Assembly (NCBI GenBank): GCA_017535785.1
Contig: JAFXTN010000025.1
Location: 83,361 to 147,360 of the forward strand
Length of the DNA stretch: 64,000 nucleotides
Reading direction: 5' to 3'
Source of the DNA: Butyrivibrio sp.
GTDB lineage: Bacteria; Bacillota; Clostridia; Lachnospirales; Lachnospiraceae
A model generated the notes under the pieces. The model was not told the origin of the DNA and did not search any database. It was given only the letters and a program-made list of their open reading frames with translations. Positions 32,982 to 42,063 of the stretch are shown here, piece after piece; the stretch's first letter is position 1; each line of letters begins with the position of its first letter. The translations under genes were made by a program, and so were the position numbers.

Positions 32982-33866
32982 TCAACCCTTGACAGCGCCC
33001 ACTATTACACCCTTTACAAGGTATTTTTGTACAAAAGGATAAATAAGGACAATAGGTAGTATTCCGATAACAGCCATAGCCATTCGTACCGATGTGCTCG
33101 GAAGCTCAACCGCGCCTGTTCCAAGGAGTGATGCGTTTGAGTTTGAACGAAGTGCCTGGATGTTACTCATGATCTTCATAAGTAGCTGTTGGATGCTGTA
33201 AAACTTCTCGTTGTTTATGTAGTACAGACCGTTGGTCCAGTCATTCCAATATGCTATTCCGGTAAAAAGACTTATCGTAGCAACAGCAGGTATCGCAAGC
33301 GGAAGCATTACTTTGAAAAAGATCCTGAATTCGCTCGCTCCGTCAAGCTGCGCCGCTTCTATAAGAGAATCCGGAACGCTGTTTTGGAAGTAGTTTTTTA
33401 CAAGTATTACGTTAAAAGCGGTAACCAGATAGTTAGGGATCATAAGAGCCCAGATCGTATCCTTGATATGGAAAAATCTGGTCCACATGATGTATGAAGG
33501 TACGATTCCGCCGTTAAAAAGCATTGTGAAGAACACAAAAAACGCAAGTACGTTTCTGTATTTGTATGATTTCCTCGACATAGGATAAGCGAGCATGGTT
33601 GTCAAAAGAACGCTTATCGCCGTGCCTGCGAAGGTTACAAGGAAAGATATCCCGTATGATCTAAGGATCAATCTTCCCTGCTTAAGCATGTAGTAATAGG
33701 CATTTAAGCTGAACTCTTTTGGAATAAATCTGTATCCGTCTCTTACAAGAGCTGTCTCAGCCGTAAAAGAAGCTACTACGATCAAAACTATCGGGAGCAT
33801 GGCGAATACAACGAGAATAGCCAGTATAGCCGTGGAAACTCTGTTAAATGTTTTACTCTCTGTCAT
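32982..33866 (-). CDS. lplC: Lpl-type ABC sugar transporter permease (LplC/YtcP-like)
   Basis: A 294-residue permease of the polysaccharide/oligosaccharide type: six helices, EAA loop DSLIEAAQLDGASEFRIFFKVMLPLAIPA, and the family feature of a binding-protein-dependent pair with LplB. The start was set at ATG 33866 because AAGGAG ends six bases upstream; the preceding ATG codons overlap the LplB stop or have no spacing. It ends with KYLVKGVIVGAVKG, as usual for LplC. It is the third gene of the LplABC unit and 117 bp ahead of a second binding-protein gene. Confidence 0.85.
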   Translation of the reverse strand: MTESKTFNRVSTAILAILVVFAMLPIVLIVVASFTAETALVRDGYRFIPKEFSLNAYYYMLKQGRLILRSYGISFLVTFAGTAISVLLTTMLAYPMSRKSYKYRNVLAFFVFFTMLFNGGIVPSYIMWTRFFHIKDTIWALMIPNYLVTAFNVILVKNYFQNSVPDSLIEAAQLDGASEFRIFFKVMLPLAIPAVATISLFTGIAYWNDWTNGLYYINNEKFYSIQQLLMKIMSNIQALRSNSNASLLGTGAVELPSTSVRMAMAVIGILPIVLIYPFVQKYLVKGVIVGAVKG

Positions 33867-33876
33867 CTCCATCTCC

Positions 33877-34806
33877 TTAGAAAAGTGCATTGTCCGGATC
33901 TATCTTACGGACAGTAAAATTAGCCAAAAGAACTAAGATAAAACCTACAAACGACTGGTATAAGCCCGCAGCGGCAGACATTCCGACGTCGTTGAGTTCC
34001 ATAAGTCCTCTGTAAACATAAGTATCGATAGTCTGAGTTACGTTAAAGAGTGCACCGGAATTCTGGGGAACCTGATAAAACAGTCCGAAATCCGAATAGA
34101 ATATCCTTCCGATCGACATAAGCACGAGTGTGATGATCGTAGGCTTAAGAAGCGGAAGTGTGATCTTGAAGATCTGTGTCATCTTATCTGCGCCGTCGAT
34201 AGCTGCAGCCTCATAGATAGACTTATCTATACCGGAGATGCTGGCCATATATACGATTGACTGATATCCCATATTCTTCCAGAGAAATACGATGATAAGG
34301 ATCGCAGGCCAGGGACCTGTTGTAGCGTACCAGGACACCGGATTGATTCCGAGTGTCCTAAGTACGGTATTGTTCACAAAACCCGAATCGGCATTTAAAA
34401 ACGCATAAACAATGAATCCTATAACAACCCAGGATAAAAGATTGGGTAATAGCAAAAGAGCCTGAAAGCCTTTTACTCTCTTCCTGTCTCCGAGCTCACA
34501 CATCATAACGGCAACGGCTATAGCAAGTATCGTTCCGATGATGATGAATGCCACGTTGTAAAGGACTGTATTCCTAGTCATGATGAGAGCATCTTTGGTC
34601 TTAAAGAGGAATTTAAAGTTATCCCATCCGCAGAAATCACTTCCGAAGATTCCCTTCTTTAAGCTGTATTTCTTGAATGCAAGAAATACTCCGAACATGG
34701 GTATGTAGTTGTTTATAAGAAGATAGATCACTCCGGGCAGTGCTATCAAAGAAAGGGGAAGATTTTTAAATCTCTTCTTTTTGCTTTTCATAGCTTTCTC
34801 TTTCAC
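33877..34806 (-). CDS. lplB: Lpl-type ABC sugar transporter permease (LplB/YteP-like)
   Basis: A 309-residue permease with six helices and EAA loop IYEAAAIDGADKMTQIFKITLPLLKPT. The N-terminus PGVIYLLINNYIPMFGVFLAFKKYS is the LplB signature. The start codon is GTG at 34806 with GGAGGG seven bases upstream, an ATG five codons later being less well placed. Works with LplC and the Lpl binding protein, and no ATPase gene is adjacent. YesMN upstream presumably controls it. Confidence 0.9.
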   Translation of the reverse strand: MKEKAMKSKKKRFKNLPLSLIALPGVIYLLINNYIPMFGVFLAFKKYSLKKGIFGSDFCGWDNFKFLFKTKDALIMTRNTVLYNVAFIIIGTILAIAVAVMMCELGDRKRVKGFQALLLLPNLLSWVVIGFIVYAFLNADSGFVNNTVLRTLGINPVSWYATTGPWPAILIIVFLWKNMGYQSIVYMASISGIDKSIYEAAAIDGADKMTQIFKITLPLLKPTIITLVLMSIGRIFYSDFGLFYQVPQNSGALFNVTQTIDTYVYRGLMELNDVGMSAAAGLYQSFVGFILVLLANFTVRKIDPDNALF

Positions 34807-34826
34807 TTATTTACCCTCCAAAGTCA

Positions 34827-36365
34827 TTACTTGGAAGCCTTCCAGGCATCAAGCTGTGTCTGCTTCTCTTTGAGGATATCCTGATATCCCGCATCGTTAA
34901 GTGCCTGAATGAACTTATCGATCTCAGTGTCGGGATCAAGACTTCCGCAGATAAGTCCGGGAAGGTACTGTGATATTACGTTGAGCACTGCTGTGTACTG
35001 TGTCTTTACGTTACTTGAGTCAAAGGTGAAGCCCATAGCGGGTGACATCTTTGCATTCTTGTTCTGGTCAAGCTCCCACTGAAGTGACTCAGGGTTAGCT
35101 ACGCCCATCTGGTACATATTGAAGAAGTTTCCGAGTGTTCCGCATGAAAGCTGAGCTGTATAAGGAACTGTAGCAGCATCCTGTCCCTCGGGATAAGAAA
35201 CTGATCCGTCTTCGTTCTTTACATAGTCTCTTCCCTCGATACCGTAGATAAGAAGGTTGATAACCTCGGGATCTGTGTATGTAAGATCGAGGAACTTAAG
35301 TGCAGCTTCGGGAACGTCTGTTGTTGAAGCGATCATAAATGTGATCGCATTGATATCACTTGTTGAAAGATATGCATCGCCAATGATCTTGGCACCGAGG
35401 TCGTAACCTGCAACCTGTGCCTCAAGTGAAACGGCTGTATCCTCTTCGGGATAGCTGTAAGCGGCGAGATATCCGAAGTAGTTACCTGAGCTCATTGTCT
35501 CTGCTGCAGCTGAGTTTGTTGTTGCTGCATCCTGCATAACAAGGCCGTTATTGTACCAGCATCTTACAAGCTTGCAGAGCTCTCTGAAATGATCTGTTCC
35601 GTAGAGGTCTGTAACTGTGAGATCGTCACCAACAAGAACACCGATGGGCTTATATCTGTCGTCGTTAAGGAAATCAACTTCACCGTAGTTTGTTGAAAGA
35701 CCGATCTCGCCTGTCTGAACAGCAGCAAGAGGGATCATCTCGGGATGAGCAGCCTTAACTGTCTCAAGAACTGAAGTTACATCCTCGATAGAATTAACCT
35801 TGCTGATATCGATTCCAAGCTCGTCGGCAATGTCCTGACGATAGATGAGCATAGGTGTAAGTGCGATAGGTTTCATTGTGGGGATACCATAGAGAACTCC
35901 GTTAGACTTGCAAGCCTCAAGCCAGCTGTCGCCGACTATCTCTTTTGCACCGGGAGCATAGGTATCGATCATGTCAGTGATGTCATAGCACATGTCTGTT
36001 GAAACATATGAACCGAAATCACCGAGTGACTCAAAGATATCAATCTTCTCTCCGCCCTGGAGTGCAAGATTGATCTTGCTGGAATATTCGAAGATCTGGA
36101 TAGGCATAAGAGTTATCTCTGCGCCGATCTTCTCTCTTGTGATCTTGTTGATGGCCTCTTCTACCTCATCAAGATCCTCTTCTGTAGGAATATTGTTGAA
36201 AGTGCAATAAGCATAAGTAACCTGGTCATAAGAACCGGGCTCCTTGGAAGCTGCGGCATCAGCTGAACTAGCTTCGGGCTGAGCCGTAGGGTCTGAACAT
36301 GCAACAGCCGAAAATGCCATTGCTGCTGTAAGAATCAATGCCAGAATGCGTTTTATGTTTCTCAT
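34827..36365 (-). CDS. lplA: Lpl-type ABC sugar transporter binding lipoprotein
   Basis: A 512-residue lipoprotein: lipobox VAC with Cys23, short Ala/Ser/Glu spacer, then a long binding domain (EEDLDEVEEAINKITREKIGAEITLMPI, KIDIFESLGDFGSYVSTDMCYDITDMID, LIYGIEGRDYVK) and a C-terminal part like DUF3502. This type binds oligosaccharides such as rhamnogalacturonan or mannan fragments in LplABC systems of Firmicutes. The gene has a strong GGGAGG upstream and lies 109 bp after the YesN gene, with LplB 20 bp downstream. The ligand is not deducible. Confidence 0.9.
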   Translation of the reverse strand: MRNIKRILALILTAAMAFSAVACSDPTAQPEASSADAAASKEPGSYDQVTYAYCTFNNIPTEEDLDEVEEAINKITREKIGAEITLMPIQIFEYSSKINLALQGGEKIDIFESLGDFGSYVSTDMCYDITDMIDTYAPGAKEIVGDSWLEACKSNGVLYGIPTMKPIALTPMLIYRQDIADELGIDISKVNSIEDVTSVLETVKAAHPEMIPLAAVQTGEIGLSTNYGEVDFLNDDRYKPIGVLVGDDLTVTDLYGTDHFRELCKLVRCWYNNGLVMQDAATTNSAAAETMSSGNYFGYLAAYSYPEEDTAVSLEAQVAGYDLGAKIIGDAYLSTSDINAITFMIASTTDVPEAALKFLDLTYTDPEVINLLIYGIEGRDYVKNEDGSVSYPEGQDAATVPYTAQLSCGTLGNFFNMYQMGVANPESLQWELDQNKNAKMSPAMGFTFDSSNVKTQYTAVLNVISQYLPGLICGSLDPDTEIDKFIQALNDAGYQDILKEKQTQLDAWKASK

Positions 36366-36474
36366 TATTATAGAACCTCCCTTTTTTGATGGTTTAAGAG
36401 TATCATTCGAAAAAAAGTGATTCTTTAAAAAATGCGATAATAATTTTCAAAAAAACGCCTTAGATTATTTCTGT

Positions 36475-38070
36475 TTATTTCTTCTTGTATTTTGTTGGCG
36501 AGATCCCCTCAAGCTTTTTAAACGTAGTGGAAAAATAGGTAAAGTTGTCGAAACCCACCTTTTCTGCGACATCGCTGACTCTCTCCCCCCTATCAAGCAA
36601 AAGCTTTGCCTGCTCAACTCTGCAAGCGGCTATTGCCTCGTTGATAGAGATACCGGTTTCCTTTTTATAGACTTTGGAAAGATACTCGGGAGTAAGGAAA
36701 AACTCCTCCGCTATCTCATTTCTTCCAATATGTTCTTTGTAATGTTGACGAATATACGTATTTATTTTATCACAAATAGTGAAACTTTTGAGAATTTTCT
36801 TTTCATACTCAAAAGTGGCATCAAGGAGGTATCCTGCCCACTTTAGCATGTCTATAACGGATTTTGTCGCATTCTTTTCAAGACCTGCCAAGGTTTCATC
36901 CTCGATAAGTCCGACTGCGCCGATCTGTTTTTTGCCAAGATAAGTATATACGACCTGCTGAACTTCTTTTACCAGCCTGTTAAGGGCATCTGCGGTAAGA
37001 GAATTGCCCTTAGATATCTCATTTAGACAGGTTTTGAGCATGCTCATAAACTCCATCTTCTTATTCTCGGAAAGAAGTGCTTCGAGCTTTGCCGCATCAA
37101 GGTTAATGCCAAAAGAGCTGCGGTTTTCCGCTACATCCTCCTCACAAAATGCCGTTCCGTAATATGAAACGTTCTTTTCCATGAGGCTTCGCTCTTTCTG
37201 ATAAGCATCGTAGAATTCATGCATGTACACGCATCTTCCGATGCAGACAGTCATTTCAGAGAAAAGGATCTTCTTTTGCTCCTTAAGTAACGTTCCGGTC
37301 GCCTCTAGGATCTCTCGTTTTGATGAGTCCTCGCTTCCGCTCTTTATAGGAACAACCGATACGATTATTATCTCTCCGCCGACTTCAAAGCCTGTGACAA
37401 AGTTAGCCTGCGGATCTCCCAAAAGAACCTCCATATGGATATTCTCAAGGATAAAGAGGATAAGACTCGTGCTGATGCGCTCTCTGTCCTTCTCGATACC
37501 CGTAAGTCTGGATACGACAAGCCTGTATGTCCCCTTAGGATCGATATCAAGGCGCCTTGAAGCTATCTCTTTTCCTATCTCGGATGCACTTGGCGCAATC
37601 TTGGAAGTAAGGATATCTATCCAGAAATTGTTGTAGAGTCTTGATGTGTTCTTCTTGGCCCACTTTCCGAGTTCGCTTGTTTCCATGAGACTTCTTTTGT
37701 TCAAAAGATCTCCGATCATCTTGCGGAGCGTTGCTTCCATAACATGAACATCGAAGGGCTTAAGGAGATACTCAAAAACGTGGAGCTTCATTGCACTTGT
37801 AGCATAATCAAAGCTTTCATGGCACGTCAAAAAGAGGAACTCTCCGTCAAGTTCCTGTTCCCTATACCATTTTAAAAGCTCAATACCGCTTCCCTTGGGC
37901 ATCTCAATGTCACTGATGACAATATCGATAGGCTCATCCGAAAGGATTTTCTTGGCTTCTTTGATATTGTACGCGATGAAAACATCGTCCACATCAAGTG
38001 ATGACCAATCCACGGTATCTCTGATGACATCTACTGTTGCAATGTCATCGTCAACAATAAGTACTCTCAT
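36475..38070 (-). CDS. yesN: YesN-type response regulator with AraC DNA-binding domain
   Basis: A 531-residue regulator. Residues 1-120 form the receiver (acidic pocket DDD at 7-9, phospho-acceptor Asp54 in VISDIEMPKG, and Lys in LLKPFDV). A long middle region (125-425) of helical structure is typical of YesN proteins. The C-terminus (about 430-531) is an AraC double helix-turn-helix: HIGRNEIAEEFFLTPEYLSKVYKKETGI, RVSDVAEKVGFDNFTYFSTTFKKLEGISPTKYK. It follows the YesM kinase by nine bases, and precedes the Lpl importer it probably activates. Confidence 0.9.
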   Translation of the reverse strand: MRVLIVDDDIATVDVIRDTVDWSSLDVDDVFIAYNIKEAKKILSDEPIDIVISDIEMPKGSGIELLKWYREQELDGEFLFLTCHESFDYATSAMKLHVFEYLLKPFDVHVMEATLRKMIGDLLNKRSLMETSELGKWAKKNTSRLYNNFWIDILTSKIAPSASEIGKEIASRRLDIDPKGTYRLVVSRLTGIEKDRERISTSLILFILENIHMEVLLGDPQANFVTGFEVGGEIIIVSVVPIKSGSEDSSKREILEATGTLLKEQKKILFSEMTVCIGRCVYMHEFYDAYQKERSLMEKNVSYYGTAFCEEDVAENRSSFGINLDAAKLEALLSENKKMEFMSMLKTCLNEISKGNSLTADALNRLVKEVQQVVYTYLGKKQIGAVGLIEDETLAGLEKNATKSVIDMLKWAGYLLDATFEYEKKILKSFTICDKINTYIRQHYKEHIGRNEIAEEFFLTPEYLSKVYKKETGISINEAIAACRVEQAKLLLDRGERVSDVAEKVGFDNFTYFSTTFKKLEGISPTKYKKK

Positions 38071-38079
38071 ATTGCTCCT

Positions 38080-39807
38080 TTAATCTATGTTTATCCTACT
38101 TCGCTCATCGACTTCGTGCTTGGGCGTTTTAGGTATATACATCGTGTTTTTACAGCCGTGCGGCTCGATATTTCCGATCTCAAAAAGATCCGTTCTTTCA
38201 TACATGATCTCGAGAATTCTCTTGATGCTAAAGAGTCCCACTCTGCTTCCGTCCTTAGGTGTAGTCGATAAGCTGTTGTTAAATTCATCAAGGATATTCT
38301 CGGGGTATCCGCTTCCGTCGTCCTCAATCACGATCCTAAGCATTTCCTCGTTATCTCTTTTTACCGGTTCTGCCTTGATCAGGATCGTCAGCATCGAGTT
38401 AATGTCGACGGCGTATTTGTACTCGTTCTCGATCACCGTATGAATGAGCATCTGCGGGATATTCCAGTCTCTTACATCGTCCGCTGCATCAATGTAGAAA
38501 AAGACACAGCCCGGATATTTAAGCTCCTGCATTTCAAAATAGTTCTCAACGTGCCTTATCTCTTCATCAAGCGTAACCGTATGAAGTCCCGATCTGAACA
38601 TATATCTGATGTTCTTGGATAAAGAGTCTATGTAGCGCCTTATTTCCTCATTTTTGCCCTGCTGCGAAAGACTTGATATAGTTGTCATCGCATTCAGGAA
38701 AAAGTGAGGTCTTATCTGAAGTTTAACGGCTTTAAGTTCAGTCTCCTGAAGCGTTATCTGCTTCTCATAAGACTTGATCTTAAGTCCCATGATCTCATCC
38801 ATAAGCTTATTGAACGTGTTCTTTAAAAGATTGAACTCCTTGCTTCGGAATTCATCGGATATTCTAAGCTCATAGTCGCCGAGCTGTATCTTTTCCATGT
38901 TTCTTTGAAGCTTTCCGACCGGCTTTATGATGCTCTTTCTAAGGTGTCTTATCATGAACATTGTATAAGCAAAGAGGATCAGGATAATCGTCAGCATCGC
39001 CCATACATCAAGCTGAAGGAATTTAAAGCTGAAAGTTTCCTTGGCGTACGCTCTTATGCGGTAGTTCTCGGCGCCGAGCACATATTCTTTTCCCCTGGGG
39101 GCAAATTCCGTGATATCAACAAGCTTATCTCCCTCCTTGACGTCACCCGGCTTTTCACCAAATATCCCCCAGATCACCTTGCTTTCGGGCTCGTAAAGCA
39201 CAATCGCCATCTCTGAGAGGTCACCTGTATTACCTGTCCCCAAAAAACTATTCATGGAAATATATACGGCCGCCGCTTCATTCTGCCATACGTAAATCTT
39301 ATAAAGGTATGATGCATCTCCTATCTTTTCAATCTTCCAGTCGGCTTTCGCGCGTCCCAAAGACGCTTTTTCCATGGTAAAAGATCTCAGATAATCCCTG
39401 TCTTTATAGCTTATTGTAGTGTTGGAAAAATCAAGACAAGTATTGTAGGTACTCTCCGCGATAACAAAAGTAACTTTGTTTTGATTGGCAGATACAGCCT
39501 CCTCCATCATCTCTTTTAACCTGACGGAGGCGTAGTATCTGTCGGATTCCTTGCCACTCTTAAGCATGCTGTAATTGTCGTTTTTGTAGATCATCTGCTC
39601 AAGGAGCATGTCGGCGTACTGTATCCTATTGTCCAGCTCGCGCCCATACACCTCAACAAGATTCTCAGCCGAAGAAACCTGCGAACTTCTGATGTTTCTG
39701 TACGAATTGTTGACGTACACTCCAAAAACGGCAGCAATAAGAATGCTTTGGATAACTATGAATATTATGGTCTTACGAATGACCGAAGATTCGCTCTTAA
39801 TGCGCAT
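38080..39807 (-). CDS. yesM: YesM-type sensor histidine kinase
   Basis: A 575-residue sensor kinase: membrane segment at 12-30, large extracellular sensing domain (31-265), second segment at 267-287, HAMP (290-342), His_kinase region with the phospho-acceptor in QIRPHFFLNAMTTI (His368), and an HATPase domain with NEYKYAVDINSML and DDGSGYPENIL and SRVGLFSIKRI. This is the 5TM-free LytS/YesM layout that senses extracellular sugars or carbohydrate-loaded binding proteins. It lies nine bases ahead of the YesN gene. Confidence 0.9.
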   Translation of the reverse strand: MRIKSESSVIRKTIIFIVIQSILIAAVFGVYVNNSYRNIRSSQVSSAENLVEVYGRELDNRIQYADMLLEQMIYKNDNYSMLKSGKESDRYYASVRLKEMMEEAVSANQNKVTFVIAESTYNTCLDFSNTTISYKDRDYLRSFTMEKASLGRAKADWKIEKIGDASYLYKIYVWQNEAAAVYISMNSFLGTGNTGDLSEMAIVLYEPESKVIWGIFGEKPGDVKEGDKLVDITEFAPRGKEYVLGAENYRIRAYAKETFSFKFLQLDVWAMLTIILILFAYTMFMIRHLRKSIIKPVGKLQRNMEKIQLGDYELRISDEFRSKEFNLLKNTFNKLMDEIMGLKIKSYEKQITLQETELKAVKLQIRPHFFLNAMTTISSLSQQGKNEEIRRYIDSLSKNIRYMFRSGLHTVTLDEEIRHVENYFEMQELKYPGCVFFYIDAADDVRDWNIPQMLIHTVIENEYKYAVDINSMLTILIKAEPVKRDNEEMLRIVIEDDGSGYPENILDEFNNSLSTTPKDGSRVGLFSIKRILEIMYERTDLFEIGNIEPHGCKNTMYIPKTPKHEVDERSRINID

Positions 39808-39853
39808 ATGGGAACGCCCTCATAATCTGCTTATAATCTTATAATAGCTACAA

Positions 39854-39889
39854 AAGACACTTTCCCCTTGCCCCCGGAAAAGTGTCTTA
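39854..39889. terminator. Terminator-like hairpin after the repeat protein gene
   Basis: AAGACACTTTCC (39854-39865) pairs with GGAAAAGTGTCTT (39876-39888) around a C-rich loop. On the minus strand the stem ends in TCTTTTG, giving a modest U-tract after the secreted-repeat-protein gene at 39984. It may also insulate the YesM gene start from that transcript. Confidence 0.7.
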
Positions 39890-39983
39890 ATTATAAACGT
39901 CTATATTCAATTATTATCACAAATAAGATTATCCGACAAGCGGATCATTCATTTCAATTTGCTTCGAATATAAACATATTATG

Positions 39984-41942
39984 CTATTTTTCAGTACCGC
40001 CGTAGTACTTGATAAGATTTAAGAATCCGCAATATCCCTCTTCATTGCAAAGATCCAACGGCTTTATCTTGGTATTTCCGGGAATTACTGTGTTGTATCT
40101 ATGACCTTTGTAGGCAAAAGATACTGTGATAGGTACTCCGTAATCGGATATCTTCTCGATCAGCGCGTATGTCTTCTTATTCAAACAAATCCAGTTACCT
40201 GTTTCAAGTGTAATCCCCTTTGAAATAAGAGCATTTAGTCCCTCTGTATCTCCCGCTTCCATCAAAGCTTCTATCTTCTTTAAGTAAGCTTCAAGAGTAT
40301 TGTTCGTCTGAGCAAGAAAAGCTGCAAATTCCTCACTTGAAGTAGGAATGTCTTTAATCTCTGAATTTTCCTCATATGATGTATGGTCTGAAGATCCGCC
40401 GTCAAATTCGATTAATGATTCTATTGCAGAATCGGATTCAGAGTCTACGGTATGATTCGATTCAGGGTCTACGGTATGATTCGATTCAGGTTTTAAGATA
40501 CCCCGGACCATACTAATAGGCTGGACATTACCCTTACGGATATCATCGATTGTCGTACCCGGCGGATAATATGATATAACTACGCTGTCATAAAGTCGGG
40601 AAATATTGGGATTAACTTCTTCACCATTATCCGTGCCTAATTGCATCCCACTACCTATTCCGGCGCCATGGTAGTCAATTCCAGAAAAAACACACTCCCC
40701 GCCGGCAACCATAACTTTTGCAGAATTACTTACACTTATATCTGCTCCGTTACCGTTTCTTCCGCCGCCGATTCCGGCCCCGCATACATCACTAACGGAT
40801 ATTACCGTTCCACCGCTTATACTAATATTCGCTCCGTTACCGTTTCTTCCGCCACCAATTCCGGCTCCATCGTATACTCCGGTAGCATATACATTGCCCC
40901 CGGTTATGGTAATATCTGATCCGCTACCACGATCTCCTCCGCCGATTCCGGCTCCGGTTGCCCTGCCGTTCGCTGTTACATTTCCGCCTGTAATCTTAAT
41001 ATTATTTCCGTTACCGTTTCTTCCGCCGCCGATTCCAGCTCCTTCAACTCCATCTGCAACTACCGTTCCTCCGGTTATGGTAATATCTGATCCGCTACCA
41101 CAATCTCCTCCGCCGATTCCGGCTCCGGTTCCCACTGTAACTTCTGCAGTTACCGTTCCTCCGGTTATGGTAATGTCTGATCCGTTACCATCTCTTCCTC
41201 CGCCGATTCCGGCTCCGTTTCCCACTGTAACTTCTGCAGTTACCGTTCCTCCGGTTATGGTAATGTCTGATCCGTTACCATCTCTTCCTCCGCCGATTCC
41301 GGCTCCTTCACTTCCTCCTAAAACATGAACATTGCCTCCACTTATGGTTATTCCGGTTCCGTCTCCACCATATCCGCCGCCGATTCCGGCTGCAGATTGC
41401 CCGCCATACGCTGTGATATTTCCTCCGGTTATAATGATATCATCCACATCCTGACCATCATGACCACCGATTCCGGCACCTCTTCTTCCACCGGTCGCTT
41501 CCAAATAAGCATTACTACTACCGGAAGATATGGTCAGTGATCCGTTATTTCCTTTTTCAATACCGGCATATGTATCTCCACTGGTGACATGATTATCACC
41601 GACAAGTTCTATTTCTACAGATCCAGCGCCATCTGTTTGAATTGCCGCCACAGATGAAGCAATGTTCACATCACTGATGGTTACATGCGCAGTACTGCCT
41701 TCATCCGCTCTAATACTCACATGATTATCGGAAGCTGCATTCCCTTCATTAGTTATAACCGGATCGTTATCCACATATTCCTGACCACCTTGCCGAACCT
41801 TCTGCTCACTATCCGTTGCATGAACAGATATATCACCATCTTCTATATGGTAGGGTCCTCCTGCAAGCGCATAGATAGGAAATTGCAGGAGCATTATAGC
41901 TGATACCAATACTCCCAATAATTCTCTTGCTACTTTTTTCAT
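39984..41942 (-). CDS. Secreted Gly-rich beta-helix repeat protein
   Basis: A 652-residue protein with a signal peptide (1-27, LLGVLVSAIMLLQFPIYALAGG). Residues 100-150 are a carbohydrate-binding-like strand region, followed by about ten repeats of GAGIGGGxxGxGxxIxITGGxVxA (about 150-412), each near 24-30 residues, which read as rungs of a right-handed beta-helix. Then comes an acidic stretch with the 8-residue repeat PESNHTVD/SESNHTVD, a helical part (EFAAFLAQTNNTLEAYLKKIEALMEAG) and a C-terminal domain (TVSFAYKGHRYNTVIPG, KYYGG). No sortase motif or transmembrane end is visible. Function unknown: possibly adhesion or polysaccharide binding. It is single between two terminators. Confidence 0.8.
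   Translation of the reverse strand: MKKVARELLGVLVSAIMLLQFPIYALAGGPYHIEDGDISVHATDSEQKVRQGGQEYVDNDPVITNEGNAASDNHVSIRADEGSTAHVTISDVNIASSVAAIQTDGAGSVEIELVGDNHVTSGDTYAGIEKGNNGSLTISSGSSNAYLEATGGRRGAGIGGHDGQDVDDIIITGGNITAYGGQSAAGIGGGYGGDGTGITISGGNVHVLGGSEGAGIGGGRDGNGSDITITGGTVTAEVTVGNGAGIGGGRDGNGSDITITGGTVTAEVTVGTGAGIGGGDCGSGSDITITGGTVVADGVEGAGIGGGRNGNGNNIKITGGNVTANGRATGAGIGGGDRGSGSDITITGGNVYATGVYDGAGIGGGRNGNGANISISGGTVISVSDVCGAGIGGGRNGNGADISVSNSAKVMVAGGECVFSGIDYHGAGIGSGMQLGTDNGEEVNPNISRLYDSVVISYYPPGTTIDDIRKGNVQPISMVRGILKPESNHTVDPESNHTVDSESDSAIESLIEFDGGSSDHTSYEENSEIKDIPTSSEEFAAFLAQTNNTLEAYLKKIEALMEAGDTEGLNALISKGITLETGNWICLNKKTYALIEKISDYGVPITVSFAYKGHRYNTVIPGNTKIKPLDLCNEEGYCGFLNLIKYYGGTEK
40435..40495 (-). 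repeat. Short tandem repeat coding (P/S)ESNHTVD
   Basis: A 24-bp unit, read on the plus strand as GGTCTACGGTATGATTCGAT-type, is repeated in tandem (first unit diverged). It codes for the linker of the secreted repeat protein, and is prone to length change by slippage. Confidence 0.6.
41129..41306 (-). repeat. Two identical 88-bp copies in a 90-bp-period repeat
   Basis: Bases 41129-41216 and 41219-41306 appear identical, and the copy before them (about 41039-41128) is close. Together with further diverged units from about 40730 to 41400 they encode the GAGIGGG rungs. The identity points to recent duplication or gene-conversion in the rung array. Confidence 0.8.
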
Positions 41943-42000
41943 ACGATTGTCCCTTTCATTTCAGAATTCAAATAAACTCTTATATATTATTATAGACACA

Positions 42001-42047
42001 AAAAAACGAAAAATTCCTAAGTGAAATTTGGAATTTTTCGTTTTTTA
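42001..42047. terminator. Bidirectional terminator after glgA
   Basis: AAAAAACGAAAAATTCC (42001-42017) and GGAATTTTTCGTTTTTT (42030-42046) are perfectly complementary over 17 bp with a 12-nt loop, and each strand ends in six U. It ends the cbiD-trpS-glgA unit and shields the repeat protein gene promoter that starts right below it. Confidence 0.9.
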
Positions 42048-42063
42048 TCATTCTTTATTATTA

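Noticed and set aside
40894-41328. Pro/Ile/Leu-rich plus-strand frame with perfect repeats
   Set aside because: It is the opposite-strand reading of the Gly-rich repeats of the secreted protein; repeats alone keep it open.
40730-41400. CRISPR-like regular repeats
   Set aside because: The repeats are in frame and coding, unit sizes are variable, there are no unique spacers, and no cas genes are nearby.
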